Below are positions 44,632 through 53,739 of a DNA stretch of 64,000 nucleotides, piece by piece. Numbering within the stretch: position 1 is the stretch's first letter; every line of letters begins with the position of its first letter. Below the pieces are notes generated by a model. That model worked only from the letters and a program-made list of their open reading frames with translations, was not told the DNA's origin and did no database searches. The translations under genes were made by a program, and so were the position numbers. Source of the stretch: Arcobacter lacus (lineage in GTDB: Bacteria > Campylobacterota > Campylobacteria > Campylobacterales > Arcobacteraceae); assembly GCF_003063295.1 (NCBI RefSeq), contig NZ_MUXF01000016.1, forward strand, positions 125,421 through 189,420. Reading direction: 5' to 3'.

Positions 44632-45357
44632 ATGTTCACAAAAGAACAAATAGAGTTTTTAAATAAAGAACTTGATAGTAAAAGAGTTAAAAATAGAAGT
44701 AAAGGAAATATCAACCTTTCATATTTAGAAGGATTTGATATATTTGAAACTGCAAACTCTATATTTGGATTTGGTAATTGGAGTTATACAATTACTAAAT
44801 TAGAACAAGTAAGCCAAGAGTATAATCAAAATGAAAATGTAGTCTTGTGCTATAAAGCAATAGTAAATCTAAAAATTTATAACCAAACTCATACAACTTT
44901 TATAGAAAAAGAGGATGTAGGGTTTGGTACAGGAATTTCAAAAACTTTAGCAGATGCAAATGAATCAGCCTCAAAAGAAGCTGTAACAGATGCAATTAAA
45001 AGAGCTTTTAGAAGCTTTGGTAATCAGTTTGGAAACTCTTTGTACGATAAAAGTAGAAATTTAAATCAAAGTGATACATCATCTACTTATCAACAAGAAT
45101 CAAACCATAATCAAAACCAACAAAGAAATAATCAATACTCTCATCCAAATATAAAACAAAATCAATCAACTTCATTTAACCAATATGAGTATCAATCACT
45201 TTATAATCTTGGATTAAATGTTGTTGAACAAAATGGATTTTTAATTGTAACAGGTGATGATATATACTCAAAGAAAGATTCAATTAAAGCTTGTGGATTT
45301 AGATTTGATAGTAAATCAAAGAGTTGGTATAAACAACTTGAACAAAGGGCTTCATAA
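44632..45357 (+). CDS. Rad52/22-like single-strand annealing protein
   Basis: A 241-residue protein. Residues about 10-135 match Rad52/22: YLEGFDIFETANSIFGFGNWSYTI, IEKEDVGFGTG and ASKEAVTDAIKRAFRSFGNQFGNSLYD are hallmark segments. A Gln/Asn-rich linker (about 140-180) follows. The C-terminus (about 185-241) is a small folded part with DDIYSKKDSIKACGFRFDSKSKSWYK. Function by family: annealing of complementary single strands during recombination or repair. Its stop overlaps the next start (TAATG). Confidence 0.92.
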   Translation: MFTKEQIEFLNKELDSKRVKNRSKGNINLSYLEGFDIFETANSIFGFGNWSYTITKLEQVSQEYNQNENVVLCYKAIVNLKIYNQTHTTFIEKEDVGFGTGISKTLADANESASKEAVTDAIKRAFRSFGNQFGNSLYDKSRNLNQSDTSSTYQQESNHNQNQQRNNQYSHPNIKQNQSTSFNQYEYQSLYNLGLNVVEQNGFLIVTGDDIYSKKDSIKACGFRFDSKSKSWYKQLEQRAS

Positions 45358-45659
45358 TGAGTAATTTAATTCCCAAAAATTTAATAAATACTATTCCAGA
45401 ACTTTATGATACACAAGATTTAAAAGACCCAATTTGTCAAATAAAACTATTTTTAGCTGATTCAAGTTTTACATGGTACATAATTGAACTTGATAGAGCT
45501 GATTTAAATACTTGTTATGGATTTGTAGATGGTTTAGAAAGAGAACTTGGATATTTTTCATTAGATGAACTTGAAAGTGTAAGAGGATTATTTGGACTTA
45601 AAGTTGAAAGAGATTTAGGCTTTAAACCAACAAAATTATCAAAAGTTAAAGGAAAATAA
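45357..45659 (+). CDS. DUF2958 protein
   Basis: A 100-residue protein with the DUF2958 pattern: LIPKNLINTIPELYDTQD at the start, a central WYIIELDRADLNTCYGFVDG and ELGYFSLDELESVRG. The family is found on plasmids and integrative elements; function unknown. It is translationally coupled to the Rad52-like gene. Confidence 0.85.
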   Translation: MSNLIPKNLINTIPELYDTQDLKDPICQIKLFLADSSFTWYIIELDRADLNTCYGFVDGLERELGYFSLDELESVRGLFGLKVERDLGFKPTKLSKVKGK

Positions 45660-45661
45660 AA

Positions 45662-45826
45662 ATGTTAGCATTTGACTACTACATAATCAAAGAGAGTAAA
45701 AAGAACTTTAAGAGTTGGACAAAAGCAGGACTTGAGCATTTCAGAAAACAATATAAAAAACTCCAAGATGAAAAAGAGAAAAAAAGAATCAAGAAGATTT
45801 TAGACGACTTGAACAAAAGAGATTAA
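45662..45826 (+). CDS. 54-residue basic helical protein
   Basis: ATG 2 bp after the DUF2958 stop, with AAAGGAAAATAAAA ahead. The product is strongly basic and helical (Lys/Arg-rich throughout, with IKESKKNFKSWTKAGLEHFR near residue 9). No family recognised. Position and codon use support a real small gene at the end of the recombination operon. Confidence 0.55.
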   Translation: MLAFDYYIIKESKKNFKSWTKAGLEHFRKQYKKLQDEKEKKRIKKILDDLNKRD

Positions 45827-46175
45827 CTCAAGCCTTAAATGGTTTGGGTTATGTTTTATTTTTTTCAAAATGTTTTATCATTAAAAATTATGAATCAATT
45901 TTTTATTTTTAACATAACTTCGTATATTTTTAATATATAGAAATTTCAAGCAAACATTAACTTTGTATACAACATTTGTTCATTTTTTTAGAATAAAAAT
46001 ATAGGTTAATTAGTAATATTAATTAATAATATATAAATAATAATTAATATTAGAGATTAATATAATACCTATTTTCTATATATACTAGGATTTAGTGTTA
46101 TAGAAAGAGTAGATAAATAATAATCGTATACAAACTTTATACTTATATGAAAATATAAAATATAAAGGATGAATT
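45827..46175. other. AT-rich gene-free stretch before the Rep-like gene (origin candidate)
   Basis: A 349-bp stretch without a gene, extremely AT-rich, with many TAATATTAAT-like words, a GTATACAA word near 45975 and again near 46127, and CTTCGTATATT at 45918-45928, repeated at 46864-46874 on the other side of the Rep-like gene. Such easily melted repeat-rich DNA beside a rolling-circle-type initiator gene could be a replication origin. Inference only. Confidence 0.35.
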
Positions 46176-46769
46176 ATGAGTAATAATAAATTAAAAAGAA
46201 GACGAGAGAGTATCAATAATTACATAGATGCTCTATTTGAGAACAACTCAAAACTATGTGTTATTAGGCTTGATTTAAAGTACAAGCAAGAGTTTTCAAA
46301 AGATATGACTTTAGAAGATATGAGTGCTGATGTAAAGAGAATGTTAGATAACAGAAGAAATAATGAAACTGTATTTGGTACAAACATTGGGTATATTATG
46401 AAAAAAGAAATAAGTAAAAATAAAAATGGGCATATACACGCTTTATTTTTTGATGATGGGAATAAGCTTCAAAAAGCAGCTTATAAAGCAGATCAAATAG
46501 GAAATTACTGGAGTGATAATATCACAAAAGGAAAAGGATGTTATGAAAATTGTAATAGAAGAAAATATCAAAACAATGGTATTGGAATGACAAACTATAC
46601 AGATAAAGAAAAAATTAATAATTTAAAAGAATATGCAGCAGCATATCTCTGTAAAACAGATGAACAATCTATAGATGAAATTAAAACAAATCTGAAAGAT
46701 AGAGCAATAGTAAGAGGAACTATGCCAAAGCTTAAAAGTAAAGCTGGAAGACCTAGAAGAACAAATTAA
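46176..46769 (+). CDS. YagK/YfjJ (inovirus Gp2-like) rolling-circle-type protein
   Basis: A 197-residue protein with the YagK/YfjJ C-terminal domain layout. The HxH metal motif is H86-I-H88 in GHIHALFF, preceded by IGYIMKKEISKNKNG and followed by GNYWSDNITKGKGCYENCNRRKY. It ends in a basic tail (GRPRRTN). The domain is related to HUH-type replication initiators; yagK and yfjJ are found in the P4-like cryptic prophages of E. coli. A catalytic Tyr could be in LKEYAAAYLCK. Ribosome site AAAGGATGAATT. Confidence 0.82.
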   Translation: MSNNKLKRRRESINNYIDALFENNSKLCVIRLDLKYKQEFSKDMTLEDMSADVKRMLDNRRNNETVFGTNIGYIMKKEISKNKNGHIHALFFDDGNKLQKAAYKADQIGNYWSDNITKGKGCYENCNRRKYQNNGIGMTNYTDKEKINNLKEYAAAYLCKTDEQSIDEIKTNLKDRAIVRGTMPKLKSKAGRPRRTN

Positions 46770-46907
46770 GTATAGTATTATGTTTTAATATAGAGCTTTA
46801 GAGTAATCTTATAGTAGCTCAATCTAGAATTGATTATAATGGAATAAATTGCAAATCTACCACCTTCGTATATTAATATTAAAAGAAATTAAAATTATTT
46901 ATCTTAT

Positions 46908-46984
46908 AAGTTTGGTCTTTACTACTTGACAAAGAAATGAAAATTTGATAAAGTTTCAATGTTAATTAAGTAAAGAGCAAACTT
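46908..46984 (+). promoter_or_regulatory. Promoter framed by a 16-bp inverted repeat, defence operon
   Basis: AAGTTTGGTCTTTACT (46908-46923) pairs with 46969-46984 (15 of 16 bases). Between them lies TTGACA at 46926-46931 with a weak -10 (TAAAGT) 17 bp later. The ATG of the DUF4258 gene is 12 bp past the right arm. The repeats look like a dyad operator or a stem that could hide the ribosome site. Confidence 0.6.
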
Positions 46985-46996
46985 AAAGGAGTTAAA

Positions 46997-47260
46997 ATGT
47001 TTTCCACTAATCACTTCAAAGCTAGAATGTCTCAAAGAGGTATCTCAAAAAAGGTAATAGATTTGGTTTTAGCTTTTGGTAAAGATGAAGGTGATAAATT
47101 ATTTTTAGATAAAAAAGAGACACAAAGAATAATTTATCAAATAGATAATCTTCGAAATACTTTATTAAAAGTAATGGATAAGGGTGGAGTTACAGTTGTA
47201 GTTGAAGATGAAACACTTATTACAACATATAATTTATATAAAAAGAATAGGAATAAATAA
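46997..47260 (+). CDS. DUF4258 protein
   Basis: An 87-residue protein matching DUF4258: HFKARMSQRGISKKVIDLVLAFG at the start, then strands with RIIYQIDNLRNTLLKVMDKGGVTVVVEDETLITTY. The fold is RelE/ParE-related by family description, so an RNase or regulator role is possible. It is the first gene of the restriction operon, starts after AAAGGAG, and is separated by 1 bp from the next gene. No separate antitoxin gene is seen. Confidence 0.82.
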   Translation: MFSTNHFKARMSQRGISKKVIDLVLAFGKDEGDKLFLDKKETQRIIYQIDNLRNTLLKVMDKGGVTVVVEDETLITTYNLYKKNRNK

Positions 47261-47261
47261 A

Positions 47262-49097
47262 ATGTTCAAAGATAAATTTGAAGATCAAAAAATGAGCCTT
47301 AGTGAATTAGAAAAAATGATTGATTACATACCAAATGTGTATAAAAATGAATTGTTAGAATTAATTTATGTATTAAAGGCTTGGGAACTTATTTCAAAGG
47401 GATATGAAATAAAAGATGAAAATCTTAAATATTATAAATTTATAAAATCTAAAATAGAAATAGAAGAATTAGCCAAAATTTTTTACTACTTGTCAAAAGA
47501 GATAAAATTATTTAAAACTTATAAACTAGATATAGATAAATTTGAAGATCGAGATTTGAATTTAATTATTGAGGAGCTTAAGCATATACCGAAACTTCCA
47601 GATATAAATGATGCTTTCTTTTTATCAAAATTTAAAATTGATAATCTAATAGTCTCAAATCAAATAGCTGAAATGGGTTTAAAGCTACTAGTAGTAGACA
47701 AAAAATCTAAAATTGAATATGATGATGAAAGACCATTTGTACCATATTATATTCGAGAATTATATGTACCTTTCACACAAGGATTTGCTTATGCAAAATT
47801 TATGTCAGGGCAAATTTATGCAGATGGACAAATAGCTAAATACCTCTTAGTTGCTGAATTAATATCAGTATTTGGATTTGCAGGTATTGAATTTAAATTA
47901 TCTAATGCATTGGAAAATCCAAATTATTTAGATAATAGCAATAAAGATAAGCTGAGAAAATTTGAACATGTATTATCTTTCCCTCCTTATAGTGTAAAGC
48001 AAAATTTTGATTATACAAATGATAAATATAATAGGTTTATATTTCAAAAAGGTTCAGTTTTAGATATCGCATATTTTGAGCATATATTAGCACAAACAAA
48101 ATGTAAAGCAGTTGTTTTAATGCCAGTAGGATTTACTTATAGAAGTGGTAATGAAGAGTTATTTAGAAAGTATTTAATAGAAAAAAATTATCTGGATGGA
48201 ATAGTACAATTACCACCAAATTTGCATAGTGCAACATCTATTGAAACTACATTTTTTATAATAAATAAATATAGAAATGAATCTAGTACAATACCAAATG
48301 ATGTAATGTTTATTAATTTAAAAGATGAAAGTTTTATTAAAAGAGAAGGCAGACAATTAGTATTTAAATCTGTTGATAAGATTAGAGATATTTATATCAA
48401 TAAGGAAGAGATAAAAAATATTTCAGCATTAATATCAAGAGAAGAGATTGCTGAGAATAATTACTCATTTGCTATTGATAAATATGTTGTTACTGAAAAA
48501 ACAAAAGAAGTGCAAAAAGAGTTAGAAAAATTTGAACTTATAAGACTTGAAGATATAGCTGATATTAGAAAATCACAATTATTTAAAGATGAAGAAAAAG
48601 GTCTTGAAATATTTGAAATATCACCATCTGATTTTAGTAAAGCAGGGTTCACTTTAGAGTGTGGAAAGATAAAAAAAATTGAATCACAAAAAAATAGATT
48701 AGATACATATAAGCTTCAACCATATGATCTATTACTTAGCACAAAAGGTACTATTGGTAAAGTAGCTATAATTGGTAAAATAGATAAACCAATGATAGCT
48801 TCTCAAGCAATTCAAGTTATTCGATTAAAAGAAGATAAAGAAGAGAAAGCTATAATCTTATATATGTTTTTAAAATCAAATATTGGACAAACAATATTAT
48901 CTTCCATCACATCTGGTACAGTGATGCCACAAATATCTACTGTAGAAGTAAAGAATTTAGGTATTCCTAAATTAACAGAAGAAAGTGAAAAAACAATATT
49001 TCTAAACTTTAATAATGAAATAGAAATGTATAATAAAATTAATCATTTAGAAAAAGAAATAGAGCGAATACACAGTAATTTTTTAGGGGTAATATGA
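47262..49097 (+). CDS. Degenerate N6-methylase fused to an HsdS-like specificity domain
   Basis: A 611-residue protein. Residues about 1-130 are helical. About 130-370 resemble an N6-DNA-methylase core, but the catalytic NPPY/F is FPPY (240-243), and the AdoMet motif DPAxGSG is not recognisable near 180-190 (SGQIYADGQ instead). Later methylase landmarks survive (VVLMPVGFTYRSGNEELFRKYLIEKNYLDGIVQLP). Residues about 430-580 form one type I S-type recognition domain (LIRLEDIADIRK, then YKLQPYDLLLSTKGTIGKVA). It probably binds DNA without methylating it. The ATG at 47262 is used; an upstream in-frame ATG lies within DUF4258. Overlaps hsdR by 4 bp. Confidence 0.75.
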   Translation: MFKDKFEDQKMSLSELEKMIDYIPNVYKNELLELIYVLKAWELISKGYEIKDENLKYYKFIKSKIEIEELAKIFYYLSKEIKLFKTYKLDIDKFEDRDLNLIIEELKHIPKLPDINDAFFLSKFKIDNLIVSNQIAEMGLKLLVVDKKSKIEYDDERPFVPYYIRELYVPFTQGFAYAKFMSGQIYADGQIAKYLLVAELISVFGFAGIEFKLSNALENPNYLDNSNKDKLRKFEHVLSFPPYSVKQNFDYTNDKYNRFIFQKGSVLDIAYFEHILAQTKCKAVVLMPVGFTYRSGNEELFRKYLIEKNYLDGIVQLPPNLHSATSIETTFFIINKYRNESSTIPNDVMFINLKDESFIKREGRQLVFKSVDKIRDIYINKEEIKNISALISREEIAENNYSFAIDKYVVTEKTKEVQKELEKFELIRLEDIADIRKSQLFKDEEKGLEIFEISPSDFSKAGFTLECGKIKKIESQKNRLDTYKLQPYDLLLSTKGTIGKVAIIGKIDKPMIASQAIQVIRLKEDKEEKAIILYMFLKSNIGQTILSSITSGTVMPQISTVEVKNLGIPKLTEESEKTIFLNFNNEIEMYNKINHLEKEIERIHSNFLGVI

Positions 49098-52000
49098 AAC
49101 ACAATGAGGACTCAAGAGTAAAACTCCCAGCAATACTACATCTTACAAGATTAGGCTACAAATATTTATCTTTAAGAGATTGTGGTTGGGATGAAAATAC
49201 AAATATATTTAAAGATATTTTCATTACTTCCATAAAAAATATAAATAGTGATAAAGATTTACAAGATGATGATATATTAAGGCTTTACGACTCTATCTCT
49301 TTATCTTTAGAAAACGATGATTTAGGAAAAGCTTTTTACGAAAGGCTTACTCAAAAGTCAGGTATTAAACTTGTTGATTTTGAAAACTTCACAAATAATA
49401 CTTTTAATGTAGTAACTGAATTACCTTACAAAAATGGTGAAGATGAGTTTAGACCAGATATTACATTGCTTATAAATGGTATACCTTTAGTATTTATCGA
49501 AGTTAAGAAACCAAATAATCAAGAAGGTATATTGGCAGAGAGAAAAAGAATTGAAACAAGATTTAAAAATAAAGCTTTTAAAAAGTTTATAAATCTTACA
49601 CAACTTATGATTTTTTCTAACAATATGGAATATGATAATGAATCAAGCCAAGCTCTACAAGGTGCATTTTATGCAACTACATCTTACTCTAAACCAATAT
49701 TTAACTACTTTAGAGAAGAAGAGAGCTTAGATTTAGAATCATTACTAAATCCACTTGATGATGATGTTGAAAACTTTATTTTAAAAGATAACAATTTAAA
49801 TGTAATAAAATCAAGTCCAGAGTTTGCAACAAATAAAGACCCAAATACTCCTACAAATAGATTATCAACTTCAATGTTAAGCTTTGATAGATTAGCATTT
49901 ATTTTAAAATATTCAATAGCTTATGTTCACGAAAGCAAAGGTATAGAAAAACATATAATGAGATATCCTCAAGTTTTTGCTACAAAAGCTATTAAAGCAA
50001 AACTAGATGATGGAGTTAAAAAAGGTATTATATGGCACACACAAGGAAGTGGTAAAACTGCTTTAACATTTTACAATGTAAAGCATTTAACAGATTATTT
50101 CCAACAAAAAGGTGTTATTGCAAAATTCTATTTTATTGTTGATAGAATTGATTTATTAGATCAATCAAAAAGAGAGTTTTCAAGTAGAGGTTTAAAAGTA
50201 CATACAATAAGTTCAAGAGAAGATTTTAAAAAAGATATTAAAAAAACTACAGCTATAAATAATGATAGAGGTGAACTTGAAATTACAGTTGTTAATATTC
50301 AAAAGTTTCAAGATGACCCAGATGTAGCAAGAGCTAATGACTATAATCTTGAAGTGCAAAGAGTATATTTTTTAGATGAAGTACACAGAAGCTATAATCC
50401 AAAAGGAAGCTTTTTAGCAAATCTAAATGAATCTGATAAAAATGCTATAAAAATAGGGCTTACAGGAACTCCTCTTTTAGGGGATGACTATAACTCAAAA
50501 TCTCTATTTGGAAATTATATACACAAATACTATTATAATTCATCAATTGCTGATGGATACACTCTTAGACTTATTAGAGAAGAGATAGAAACAAATTATA
50601 AAATAGAATTAGAGAAGATTTTAAGCAGTATTGAAATAGAGCAGGGATCAATAGTTAAAAAAGATATTTATTCACACAAAAGCTTTGTGGAACCTATGTT
50701 TGATTATATAGTTAATGACTTTGAAAATAGTAGAGTGATGCTAAATGATAACTCTATTGGAGCTATGGTTATTTGTGAAAGTAGCGAACAAGCAAAAATG
50801 ATGTTTGAAATATTTAATAAAAAATATGCAAATAGAAATGAAGATGATGAAAAACTAATTAAAAAAGCAGCTTTAATACTACATGATATTGGTACAAAAC
50901 AAGAGAGAAAAGATTGGGTAGATGATTTTAAAGATGGAAAAATAGATATCTTGTTTGTTTACAATATGCTTTTAACTGGATTTGATGCAAAAAGACTTAA
51001 AAAACTATATCTAGGTAGAGTTATTAAAAAACATAATTTACTTCAAGCATTAACAAGGGTAAATCGAACTTATAAAGATTTTAAATATGGATTTGTAGTT
51101 GATTTTGCAGATATAAGCAAAGAGTTTGACGCTACAAATAAAGCCTATTTTGATGAGCTTCAAAGTGAGTTAGGAGATGAGATTGAACATTACTCAAATA
51201 TGTTTAAATCTAAAGAAGAAATAGAGTTTGAAATAGAAGACATAAAAGATATTTTATTTAAATTTGAAACTAAGAATGCTGAAATCTTTTCAAGGCAAAT
51301 ATCAGAAATACAAGATGTAAAACAAGTACAAGCTATTGTAAAAGCACTTCAAGATGCAAAGAGTTTATATAATCTAATTAGACTATTTGGACACTATGAT
51401 ATTTTAGATAAACTTGATATTGGAAATATATCTTGGCTATACAATGAAGCTCAAAATCATCTTAATATTTTAAATTTAAAAAATAAGTTGGAAACTGGAG
51501 CTGATACTTCAAACATTTTAAATTTAGCACTTGAAGATATAGTATTTATGTTTAAGAAAATAGGTGAAGAAGAACTTATTCTTGCAGATAAGCTAAAAGA
51601 TACATTAAGAAAAACTAGAGAAGCATTAGCTGGTAATTTTGATAAAAAAGATGCAGTATTTATATCTTTAAAAGAAGAACTTGAAAGATTATTTAAAAAT
51701 AAAAATCTAAGTGAAGTTACTCAAGATGAGATGAATGCAAATATAGGAACATTAAATAAGATTTATGAGAAAATAAAAGAGCTTAATAGAGAAAATGAAC
51801 TTTTAAAAACAAAATACAATAATGATCCAAAATATGTAAGAGTTCACAAAAGATTAATGGAAAAAGAAGAGTTTAATAAAAATGAGAGAAAAATTTTTGA
51901 AGCATTAAGTGGTGTTAAGAATGATGCTGATGAAAAGGTATTATCAAATACAGAAATGCTAAACAATGATAGCTATTTTGAAAGAGAAAATGCTAGATTT

Positions 52001-52120
52001 GTAATTAATAGATTTAAAAATGAACAAAAATTCGATTTAAATTTTGATAGTACAAAATTTATAAATAGCCTTGTTGTAAAAGAATATATAAATGAATTTA
52101 ATGGAGTATATGAGTGGTAG
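49094..52120 (+). CDS. hsdR: Type I restriction enzyme, HsdR subunit
   Basis: A 1008-residue motor and nuclease. The N-terminal PD-(D/E)XK site is D122 with E136-V-K138 (RPDITLL, FIEVKKP). The SF2 translocase follows: Walker A TQGSGKT at 316-322, DEVHR at 428-432, GLTGTPLL, LLTGFDAKRL and QALTRVNRTY. A long helical C-terminus (about 710-1008) binds the methylase. All key residues are present. It cuts unmodified DNA in complex with HsdM and HsdS. It overlaps the fusion gene by 4 bp and hsdM by 7 bp. Confidence 0.96.
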   Translation: MKHNEDSRVKLPAILHLTRLGYKYLSLRDCGWDENTNIFKDIFITSIKNINSDKDLQDDDILRLYDSISLSLENDDLGKAFYERLTQKSGIKLVDFENFTNNTFNVVTELPYKNGEDEFRPDITLLINGIPLVFIEVKKPNNQEGILAERKRIETRFKNKAFKKFINLTQLMIFSNNMEYDNESSQALQGAFYATTSYSKPIFNYFREEESLDLESLLNPLDDDVENFILKDNNLNVIKSSPEFATNKDPNTPTNRLSTSMLSFDRLAFILKYSIAYVHESKGIEKHIMRYPQVFATKAIKAKLDDGVKKGIIWHTQGSGKTALTFYNVKHLTDYFQQKGVIAKFYFIVDRIDLLDQSKREFSSRGLKVHTISSREDFKKDIKKTTAINNDRGELEITVVNIQKFQDDPDVARANDYNLEVQRVYFLDEVHRSYNPKGSFLANLNESDKNAIKIGLTGTPLLGDDYNSKSLFGNYIHKYYYNSSIADGYTLRLIREEIETNYKIELEKILSSIEIEQGSIVKKDIYSHKSFVEPMFDYIVNDFENSRVMLNDNSIGAMVICESSEQAKMMFEIFNKKYANRNEDDEKLIKKAALILHDIGTKQERKDWVDDFKDGKIDILFVYNMLLTGFDAKRLKKLYLGRVIKKHNLLQALTRVNRTYKDFKYGFVVDFADISKEFDATNKAYFDELQSELGDEIEHYSNMFKSKEEIEFEIEDIKDILFKFETKNAEIFSRQISEIQDVKQVQAIVKALQDAKSLYNLIRLFGHYDILDKLDIGNISWLYNEAQNHLNILNLKNKLETGADTSNILNLALEDIVFMFKKIGEEELILADKLKDTLRKTREALAGNFDKKDAVFISLKEELERLFKNKNLSEVTQDEMNANIGTLNKIYEKIKELNRENELLKTKYNNDPKYVRVHKRLMEKEEFNKNERKIFEALSGVKNDADEKVLSNTEMLNNDSYFERENARFVINRFKNEQKFDLNFDSTKFINSLVVKEYINEFNGVYEW

Positions 52121-53739
52121 ATTTTGAAATAAAGACAAAACAGTTAATAGATAGTCTTAAAGGTATTTGTGCAAGTTATGGACTTGGAAATGATGGAAAT
52201 GAATTTAAGATTATAACTCAAGTTTTTTTATATAAATTTCTAAATGATAAGTTTGCATTTGAGTTAAAAAAAATAAATAAAGATATAGCAAATGCTGGGA
52301 AAAAATGGGAAGAAGTATATATTTCTCTAAGTGATAATGACAAAGAGATGTTAAGATTTGAATTAGGTGCAAAAACAGCATTCTTAAACTCTGACCATCT
52401 TATAACAACACTATTTAATAGACAACATGAATCAGATTTTGCAAAACTTTTTGATGACACATTAAGAGATATAGCAAAACAAAACAATGATATATTTGCA
52501 GTAAAAACAGATGGTGGAACAAAGATAACACTATTTGAACAAAATGGATTAAGTAATTTTATATCTGATGAATCAAAAAGAGATAGTTTTTGTAGAGCAA
52601 TTATAAATAAATTAGCTGATTTTAGTTTTGAGCAAATATTTAAAGAGAAATTTGATTTTTTTGCAACAATATTTGAATATTTAATCAAAGATTATAACAA
52701 AGATAGTGGTGGAAAATATGCAGAATATTACACACCTCATGCCGTTGCAAAAATCATGGCTGCTATTATGGTAAAAGGTAATGTAAAGAACGTATCTTGC
52801 TATGATCCAAGTGCTGGTTCTGGAACACTTTTAATGAATATAGCACATGCAATAGGTGAAGATAACTGTACAATTTATTCTCAAGATATTTCTCAAAAAT
52901 CATCAAATCTTTTAAGATTAAATTTAATTTTAAATAACCTAGTGCACTCTATTTCAAATATCATTCAGGGTAACACTATGTTGCACCCATATTTTAAAGA
53001 TGGGAATAATCTAAAAAAGTTTGATTATATAGTTTCAAATCCACCGTTTAAAATGGATTTTTCAGACTTTAGAGATGATTTAGACACAAAAGAAAACAAA
53101 GATAGATTTTTTGCAGGTATTCCAAAAATACCAGCTAAAAAACTCGAATCTATGGCTATTTATAGTTTATTTTTACAACATATTATTTACTCATTAAAAC
53201 CAAATGGAAAAGCAGCAGTTGTTGTTCCAACAGGATTTATTACAGCTCAAAGTGGAATAGATAAATCAATAAGAGAATATCTAATTGAAAAGAAAATGTT
53301 AGGTGGTGTAGTATCAATGCCAAGTAATATTTTTGCAACAACAGGAACAAATGTTTCAATTCTATTTATAGATGCTTCAAATAAAGAAGATGTAGTTTTA
53401 ATAGATGCTTCAAATTTAGGAAAAACTGTAAAAGATGGTAAAAATCAAAAGACAGTTTTACAACCAGAAGAAGAACAACAAATCATAGATACTTTTAATA
53501 ATAAAGTTCAAGTTGATGATTTCTCAGTAGTTGTATCTTATGATGATATAAAAGCTAAAAACTACTCATTTAGTGCAGGGCAATATTTTGATGTGAAGAT
53601 TGAATATGTGGATATTACAAAAGATGAGTTTGATGCTAAGATGAAAAATTTTAGTGATAATTTAGTTTCTATGTTTAGTGAATCTAAAGAGTTAGAAGAT
53701 GGGATTAAGAAACAGTTGGCAAGGTTAGTTTATGAGTAA
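52114..53739 (+). CDS. hsdM: Type I restriction-modification system, HsdM subunit
   Basis: A 541-residue adenine methyltransferase with an N-terminal helical HsdM_N domain (about 1-160), AdoMet motif DPSAGSG at 231-237 and catalytic NPPF at 309-312. Both are intact, in contrast with the fusion protein upstream. The start is GTG inside the end of hsdR. It methylates the site chosen by HsdS to protect host DNA. Confidence 0.96.
   Translation: MVDFEIKTKQLIDSLKGICASYGLGNDGNEFKIITQVFLYKFLNDKFAFELKKINKDIANAGKKWEEVYISLSDNDKEMLRFELGAKTAFLNSDHLITTLFNRQHESDFAKLFDDTLRDIAKQNNDIFAVKTDGGTKITLFEQNGLSNFISDESKRDSFCRAIINKLADFSFEQIFKEKFDFFATIFEYLIKDYNKDSGGKYAEYYTPHAVAKIMAAIMVKGNVKNVSCYDPSAGSGTLLMNIAHAIGEDNCTIYSQDISQKSSNLLRLNLILNNLVHSISNIIQGNTMLHPYFKDGNNLKKFDYIVSNPPFKMDFSDFRDDLDTKENKDRFFAGIPKIPAKKLESMAIYSLFLQHIIYSLKPNGKAAVVVPTGFITAQSGIDKSIREYLIEKKMLGGVVSMPSNIFATTGTNVSILFIDASNKEDVVLIDASNLGKTVKDGKNQKTVLQPEEEQQIIDTFNNKVQVDDFSVVVSYDDIKAKNYSFSAGQYFDVKIEYVDITKDEFDAKMKNFSDNLVSMFSESKELEDGIKKQLARLVYE

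Noticed and set aside
45827..46175. CRISPR array in the AT-rich repeat region
   Set aside because: The repeats are short, irregular and without spacers of constant length; no cas gene is present in the window.
52218..52688. A 156-codon leftward frame opposite hsdM
   Set aside because: It is entirely inside hsdM, whose motifs and coupling are clear; no ribosome site or family features.
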